From NCBI GenBank assembly GCA_904393845.1, contig CAJFNB010000001.1, positions 62,001 to 126,000 of the forward strand: DNA of 64,000 nt, written 5' to 3'. Both the position numbers and the translations under genes were made by a program. Origin of the DNA: Alloclostridium intestinigallinarum (GTDB lineage Bacteria; Bacillota; Clostridia; Christensenellales; UBA3700). Below are positions 60,206 to 64,000 of this stretch, one piece after another (within the stretch, counting starts at the first letter, position 1; every line of letters starts with the position of its first letter). The notes under the pieces were generated by a model that had not been told where the DNA came from, searched no databases, and was given only the letters and a program-made list of their open reading frames with translations.

Positions 60206-61312
60206 GTGAGAAAATTAGCACACATTGAAAAAATCGAATGGATTAGTCCAATTCCAAATGCTGATAATATAGAACTCGTGGGAGTCCTTGGTTGGCAATG
60301 CATTGCGAAAAAGGGAGAATTCCAGCTTGGAGACAAGTGCATTTACATAGAAATAGACAGCATAGTAGATAAAAATAACCCTGCGTTTGCTTTTTTGGAA
60401 CCTCGCGGTTTCAAGATTAAAACAATGAAAATGCGTGGGGTTCTGTCTCAAGGCATAGTGTTTCCGTTATCAATCCTGCCAGATGGTGATAAATACGCAA
60501 TCGGAGACGATGTTACAGATGTGTTGAATATCACTAAAATCGAAGATGATGTTCCGAGCACACTTCCCACCCCGACAAAGTTTGAGAGCCGACACAGATA
60601 TTTTTCTAAGACAAAAATTTATAAATATTTGCTGCGATTTGATTGGTTTAAAAATATTATCAATCGAAACTCTCAGTCGCTCACATTGCCCTCGTGGATA
60701 AAGAAAACAGATGAAACTCGAGTTCAAGATATTCCGTGGATCATAGAGAGAGCAAAAGGTATCCCTCTTATCGTTACAGAAAAACTGGATGGAACATCCG
60801 CAACATTTGGGTTGAGAAAACTCAAAAGAAACAAATACGAGTTTGTGGTATGCTCTCGTAACCAAATACAATCCGATTTGGAAAAAGACAAGAATTTCTA
60901 TTATCAAATAGCAGAAAAATACAATATTAGGGCGGCTCTGGAAGACATTATTAAAGATATGCAGCCGGGAACCACCGTCGTTTTGCAAGGAGAAATTATT
61001 GGTTCAGGTATTCAGAAAAATAAGTATCACATCAATGATAAAGATTTTTATGCATTTAACCTGCTCATCAATGGTTATAAAGTCTGTTCTTTAACGGGCG
61101 AGATAATAGTAAAAAGATATAATATGAAGTGGGTACCTATCTTGGAAACCGAATTCCAAATTCTTCCCACCGTTGCGGAAATGTTAGCATACGCAGATGG
61201 GCAATCCGTAATTGGCAATACTTTGCGTGAAGGTCTTGTCATTCGAAGCTTAGACAATTCAATCAGTTTCAAGTGCGTAAGTAACAAATTTTTGCTCAAA
61301 AATAAAATTTAA
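60206..61312 (+). CDS. RNA ligase (DRB0094/Rnl5-like)
   Basis: 368 residues, GTG start behind AAGGAGTTTTTT. An N-terminal OB-like domain (1-115) is followed by the nucleotidyltransferase domain. The nucleotidyl motif is K193-L-D-G-T (TEKLDGTSATFG), a later acidic-hydrophobic strand is VVLQGEIIGSG, and the C-terminal motifs are REGLVIRS and SFKCVSNKFLLK. The OB-then-ligase order is that of the DRB0094 RNA ligase family, which seals RNA nicks. Phage RNA ligases often repair cut tRNAs; three tRNAs are encoded nearby. Confidence 0.8.
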   Translation: MRKLAHIEKIEWISPIPNADNIELVGVLGWQCIAKKGEFQLGDKCIYIEIDSIVDKNNPAFAFLEPRGFKIKTMKMRGVLSQGIVFPLSILPDGDKYAIGDDVTDVLNITKIEDDVPSTLPTPTKFESRHRYFSKTKIYKYLLRFDWFKNIINRNSQSLTLPSWIKKTDETRVQDIPWIIERAKGIPLIVTEKLDGTSATFGLRKLKRNKYEFVVCSRNQIQSDLEKDKNFYYQIAEKYNIRAALEDIIKDMQPGTTVVLQGEIIGSGIQKNKYHINDKDFYAFNLLINGYKVCSLTGEIIVKRYNMKWVPILETEFQILPTVAEMLAYADGQSVIGNTLREGLVIRSLDNSISFKCVSNKFLLKNKI

Positions 61313-61322
61313 AAGGAGGCAT

Positions 61323-61550
61323 ATGAACAAAGAAAGACGAAAGAAAGTTGCACAGATAGTCGAACAACTCGACTCCTGCGCGAGCGAACTGGAAGAAATT
61401 AAATACGAAGAGGATGAAGCTCGTGATAACATCCCAGAATCTTTGCAAGGAGGAGAGGTGTACGGCCGTTCAGAAGAGTGTAGCGATACACTCGAGGATG
61501 CGATAGACGAAATTCGAAACGTCATCGATAACCTTAATGAGGTAACATAA
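61323..61550 (+). CDS. small helical acidic protein
   Basis: 75 residues from MNKERRKKVAQIVEQLDSCA, behind AAAGGAGGCAT. Two long acidic helices with a DNIPESLQGGEVYGRSEE link, a pattern seen in many small phage proteins of unknown role. It lies directly before the MazF-like gene and could be an antitoxin, but it has no DNA-binding motif of known MazE types. Confidence 0.6.
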   Translation: MNKERRKKVAQIVEQLDSCASELEEIKYEEDEARDNIPESLQGGEVYGRSEECSDTLEDAIDEIRNVIDNLNEVT

Positions 61551-61562
61551 GGCGGTATTAGT

Positions 61563-61901
61563 ATGCATCGAGGCGAGATTTATTTAGTTGACTTGAGAAA
61601 TCCGGTCGGCTCAGAACAATCGGGAGTGCGCCCTGCTGTTATCGTACAGAACGAAGTGGGAAACGCGCACTCACCCACCACAATCATTTGCCCTCTAACT
61701 AGTCAAGTTAAAAATATGGGCGCAACGCATGTCACACTTTCTCCCGATGATTGCGGAATACTCAAAGAATCCACAGTTCTTTGCGAACAGGTGCGCGTGA
61801 TAGACAAGTCCAGAATACGCAATAAAGTTGGGGAAATTCGCAACAAAGAAAAAATTGAGGCAATAAACCAAAAACTATTAATTTCTATCGGTATTATTTG
61901 A
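61563..61901 (+). CDS. MazF/PemK-like endoribonuclease toxin
   Basis: 112 residues. RGEIYLVDLRNPVGSEQSG, VRPAVIVQNE with Arg23, and TTIICPLTSQ are the conserved MazF features; the C-terminal helix KEKIEAINQKLLISIG is complete. MazF cuts mRNA at short sites. It follows the 75-residue acidic gene by 12 bases, the usual toxin-after-antitoxin order. Start MHRGEIY; a weak GGCGG-type ribosome site. Confidence 0.8.
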   Translation: MHRGEIYLVDLRNPVGSEQSGVRPAVIVQNEVGNAHSPTTIICPLTSQVKNMGATHVTLSPDDCGILKESTVLCEQVRVIDKSRIRNKVGEIRNKEKIEAINQKLLISIGII

Positions 61902-61910
61902 GGAGATATC

Positions 61911-62129
61911 ATGTCCAATTATAAACGGTTTACAAAACTTACTAAAACAACGGACGGTCAGGACGCAATTGCATGCTCGTTCTACGGCACTGATGTGTGC
62001 CGTTCCATACATAAGCAAGGGTGTATAGATTGCCCCGTTTTCGCAGCAATGCTTAATCAGTTATATACTTTTGAGGAAATTATGGAGGAAGAGAATGGAA
62101 TTCACGAACCCGATACAGGAAGCAATTAA
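61911..62129 (+). CDS. small cysteine-containing protein
   Basis: 72 residues, behind GAGGAGATATC. Cysteines in CSFYGTDVCRSIHKQGCIDCP could form a zinc site. Its end overlaps the recombinase start by 35 bases. No family is recognised. Confidence 0.6.
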   Translation: MSNYKRFTKLTKTTDGQDAIACSFYGTDVCRSIHKQGCIDCPVFAAMLNQLYTFEEIMEEENGIHEPDTGSN

Positions 62130-63093
62130 CAATTCATTATCGGCAGCTCCTCTTATCGCAGCCCTTTCATGTGTATATGATGAAAACGAAGAAGACAAGA
62201 TAAAACGTCTAGAATTTCAACTTCAACAACTCACGACAGAACTTGCAGCTGAACGAAAATTGCGTTACGACATTGAACAAAAATACGAGGAATTAAAGGC
62301 TGAAATGGAGAGAATGAAACAGAAAAAGTGCAAAAAAAATACACAATCGGAGAAGCCCACAGAATATAATCCTTATAAATCAGATGGAAAACTCAAGGCT
62401 CGCCCCGCGGAGTCTATCCGCTCATATGAAGACTTCGTAGCTATTCAGCAATATTTTCTTGAGCGAAATAAGATACGCGACTGGGCATTATGGACGGTAG
62501 GTGTATGCCTCGGTGTAAGAATCTCAGATTTGCTCTCGCTTAAAGTTAAACACGTTCTCAAGAGCCCGCGCGTATTTAGAGAACGTGTTACAATCATAGA
62601 ACAAAAAACTTCAAAAGCTAACAATTGTTTGATAACCGAAGCGGTGGTTGATGCTTTAACGAGATATTTCGACAGTATTAAATGGAAATTCTCTCTTGAA
62701 GACTACCTCTTTCCCAGCAAAAAAACGGGAGGAAAGATGTATGAAGAATACGGGTGGAAAATTATTTCCGACGCCGGTAAGGCTCTTAATCTACCAATAG
62801 TAATTGGCTCCCATACAATGCGAAAATCTTTCGCCAATATAGCTGCATGCGTGGATCATACCACGGTGGATATGAATTCAATAACAAAAATACAAGGTCT
62901 GTTAAACCATTCGAACCAACAGACAACCCTTAAATATTTGGGGACATATCAGCGTATGTTTGACGCCGCTAGGGTGGCTGTCAGTGATTTCGTGCTTGGG
63001 AAAACCGATGTGCATGAACTACTCGCCGGGGACACTTATAATATGGAAGACATTTTTAATAAACTCGATGACATTGAATCAAGGCTTAAATAG
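62095..63093 (+). CDS. tyrosine recombinase (second, right-end)
   Basis: 332 residues from MEFTNPIQEAINNSLSAAPL, chosen for the GGAGG upstream. A coiled coil (35-78) replaces a standard N-terminal arm. The catalytic residues are R142 (LGVRISDLLSL), H240-x-x-R243 (SHTMRKSF), H272 (LLNHSNQQTT) and Y281. It differs clearly from the recombinase at 29395. One may integrate the phage and the other resolve dimers or drive another switch; which does which is unknown. Confidence 0.85.
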   Translation: MEFTNPIQEAINNSLSAAPLIAALSCVYDENEEDKIKRLEFQLQQLTTELAAERKLRYDIEQKYEELKAEMERMKQKKCKKNTQSEKPTEYNPYKSDGKLKARPAESIRSYEDFVAIQQYFLERNKIRDWALWTVGVCLGVRISDLLSLKVKHVLKSPRVFRERVTIIEQKTSKANNCLITEAVVDALTRYFDSIKWKFSLEDYLFPSKKTGGKMYEEYGWKIISDAGKALNLPIVIGSHTMRKSFANIAACVDHTTVDMNSITKIQGLLNHSNQQTTLKYLGTYQRMFDAARVAVSDFVLGKTDVHELLAGDTYNMEDIFNKLDDIESRLK

Positions 63094-63121
63094 AGCTTGC
63101 CACAAAAGGAGTGAAAGACAG

Positions 63122-63490
63122 ATGAACGCTGCAAAAATAAAGAGGTATTATCACTTACTTAACTATCACAAGAGAATGGGGCATGACCTCTCCCGTAATG
63201 AGTTCGCAATTGAAGAAAAGCGGGAGTTTAGGCGTGCTTTACGCGAGGACAAATCCCCCGAAGTTAAGGTTTTTTGTTCTGACTTCGAATATGGGTCGTG
63301 GTATCATTTGTACGACATACCTTTTGACGGTACGAAAGAGGAGTTGCTCGAAGAACTTTGGCAAAATGCGCCGCGATACGAGTATTGCACTTATGATTGT
63401 AGCGGGCAGGTTTTTACCGAATGGTTCAAGGTTGCCCATGTCCGTAATAATGTGTACCGAGTCCTTGAAAAAATTGCGCGAGACATATAA
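63122..63490 (+). CDS. hypothetical protein
   Basis: 122 residues from MNAAKIKRYYHLLNYHKRMG, behind AAAGGAGTGAAAG. The basic N-terminus is followed by an acidic aromatic part (CSDFEYGSWYHLYDIPFDGT). No family is recognised. Confidence 0.6.
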   Translation: MNAAKIKRYYHLLNYHKRMGHDLSRNEFAIEEKREFRRALREDKSPEVKVFCSDFEYGSWYHLYDIPFDGTKEELLEELWQNAPRYEYCTYDCSGQVFTEWFKVAHVRNNVYRVLEKIARDI

Positions 63491-63535
63491 AACAAGCCCC
63501 GTGCGTAGGGCAAAAGGCACGCGAAGGAGTTAAAA

Positions 63536-63862
63536 ATGAAAGTAGCAGAAATGAACGAGAGGCAGAAAAAGGCATTTTACAACATCAAGTACGCGGCATA
63601 CGACTTGCTGGGCGGTTTGGAAAACACAATGCTTGACTATCCAGAAGATAGCGAAGAATACAAGAGCGCAAAAGAGTTGCTTGGCAATCACGAGGCGCTT
63701 GTTCAAGAGCTTTATCAAAGAGCCACAAGTGCAGTATTTAGCTATGACGGCGCGGTGTGGTTTGGTAAGCCAGCGGAAATGTTTATTAGGGATATAAACT
63801 TTTGCGGCAAAGCGTGGCTAATGGAGCGTTGCGAAGCGCGCATATGCAAAGAAGGGTACTAA
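63536..63862 (+). CDS. hypothetical protein
   Basis: 108 residues from MKVAEMNERQKKAFYNIKYA, behind AAGGAGTTAAAA. The helical YAAYDLLGGLENTMLDYPEDSEEYKSAKELL pattern is often seen in small phage proteins. No family is named. The spacer before it and the one after it (near 63495 and 63868) share the words GCCCCGCC/GCCCCGTGCG, GGGC and AAAGGCA. Confidence 0.6.
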   Translation: MKVAEMNERQKKAFYNIKYAAYDLLGGLENTMLDYPEDSEEYKSAKELLGNHEALVQELYQRATSAVFSYDGAVWFGKPAEMFIRDINFCGKAWLMERCEARICKEGY

Positions 63863-63911
63863 GAAACAACCGCCCCGCCCGTCGGGCGAAAGGCATGCAA
63901 GGGAGTTAAAA

Positions 63912-64000
63912 ATGAAAACGTGTATCTCTGAAAATTGCCCCTATATAGACATTTGCAAACATTACAATTTTTCGATTGATCACGAGAATGAATGCTCGGT
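63912..64000 (+). CDS. cysteine-containing protein, partial at window end
   Basis: ATG at 63912 behind AAGGGAGTTAAAA; the frame is open to the edge. It begins MKTCISENCPYIDICKHYNF, with C4, C9 and C15 spaced like a small zinc or iron-sulfur site. The C-terminus is missing. Confidence 0.5.
   Translation, partial: MKTCISENCPYIDICKHYNFSIDHENECS

Overview
The window looks like part of a temperate siphovirus (tailed phage or prophage) of a low-GC Gram-positive host, probably a gut Clostridia-like bacterium. The evidence is strong AGGAGG-type ribosome sites before nearly every gene, TTGACA/TATAAT promoters spaced by 17 bases, an HK97-type head and siphovirus tail gene order, two tyrosine recombinases, and the absence of ordinary cellular genes. 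A run of N (about 39664-39772) inside a tandem repeat shows an assembly gap.

Positions 1-36448 are read almost entirely on the minus strand. From right to left they encode an ATP-binding helicase-like protein, a YonO/QDE-1-like single-chain RNA polymerase, a phosphoesterase, an HU protein, an integrase, terminase, portal, protease/scaffold, capsid, connectors, major tail protein, tape measure, Dit, Tal and a BppU-like baseplate protein cut by the window edge. The tape-measure gene is split by a group I intron that carries an HNH endonuclease. Two self-contained morons interrupt the tail operon: a plus-strand lipoprotein gene with its own promoter, and a minus-strand pair with its own promoter and terminator.

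Positions 36449-38312 are a divergent control region. They hold AT-rich iteron-like repeats (candidate origin) and several palindromes. The first rightward gene, 38313-39425, has a sigma-like C-terminus and is packed with at least 16 perfect short hairpins inside its coding sequence.

Positions 38313-64000 are read on the plus strand and are mostly small accessory genes. They include ArdA, two cysteine/phenylalanine hexad-repeat proteins, a small coiled-coil family, tRNA-Gln, tRNA-Thr and tRNA-Leu, a DNA methyltransferase, an RNA ligase, a PPP-type phosphatase, a MazF-like toxin and a second tyrosine recombinase.

The most unusual part is 49853-57827. It holds a complete-looking ubiquitin-like conjugation operon in the order Ubl (ending in Gly-Gly), E2-like, JAMM peptidase, E1, which is the order of bacterial Bil systems. 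A retron-like reverse transcriptase follows directly, embedded in long non-coding DNA. That DNA contains a 40-bp perfect inverted repeat and four copies of a hairpin-bearing element. Function and partnership of these parts are inferred from sequence only.
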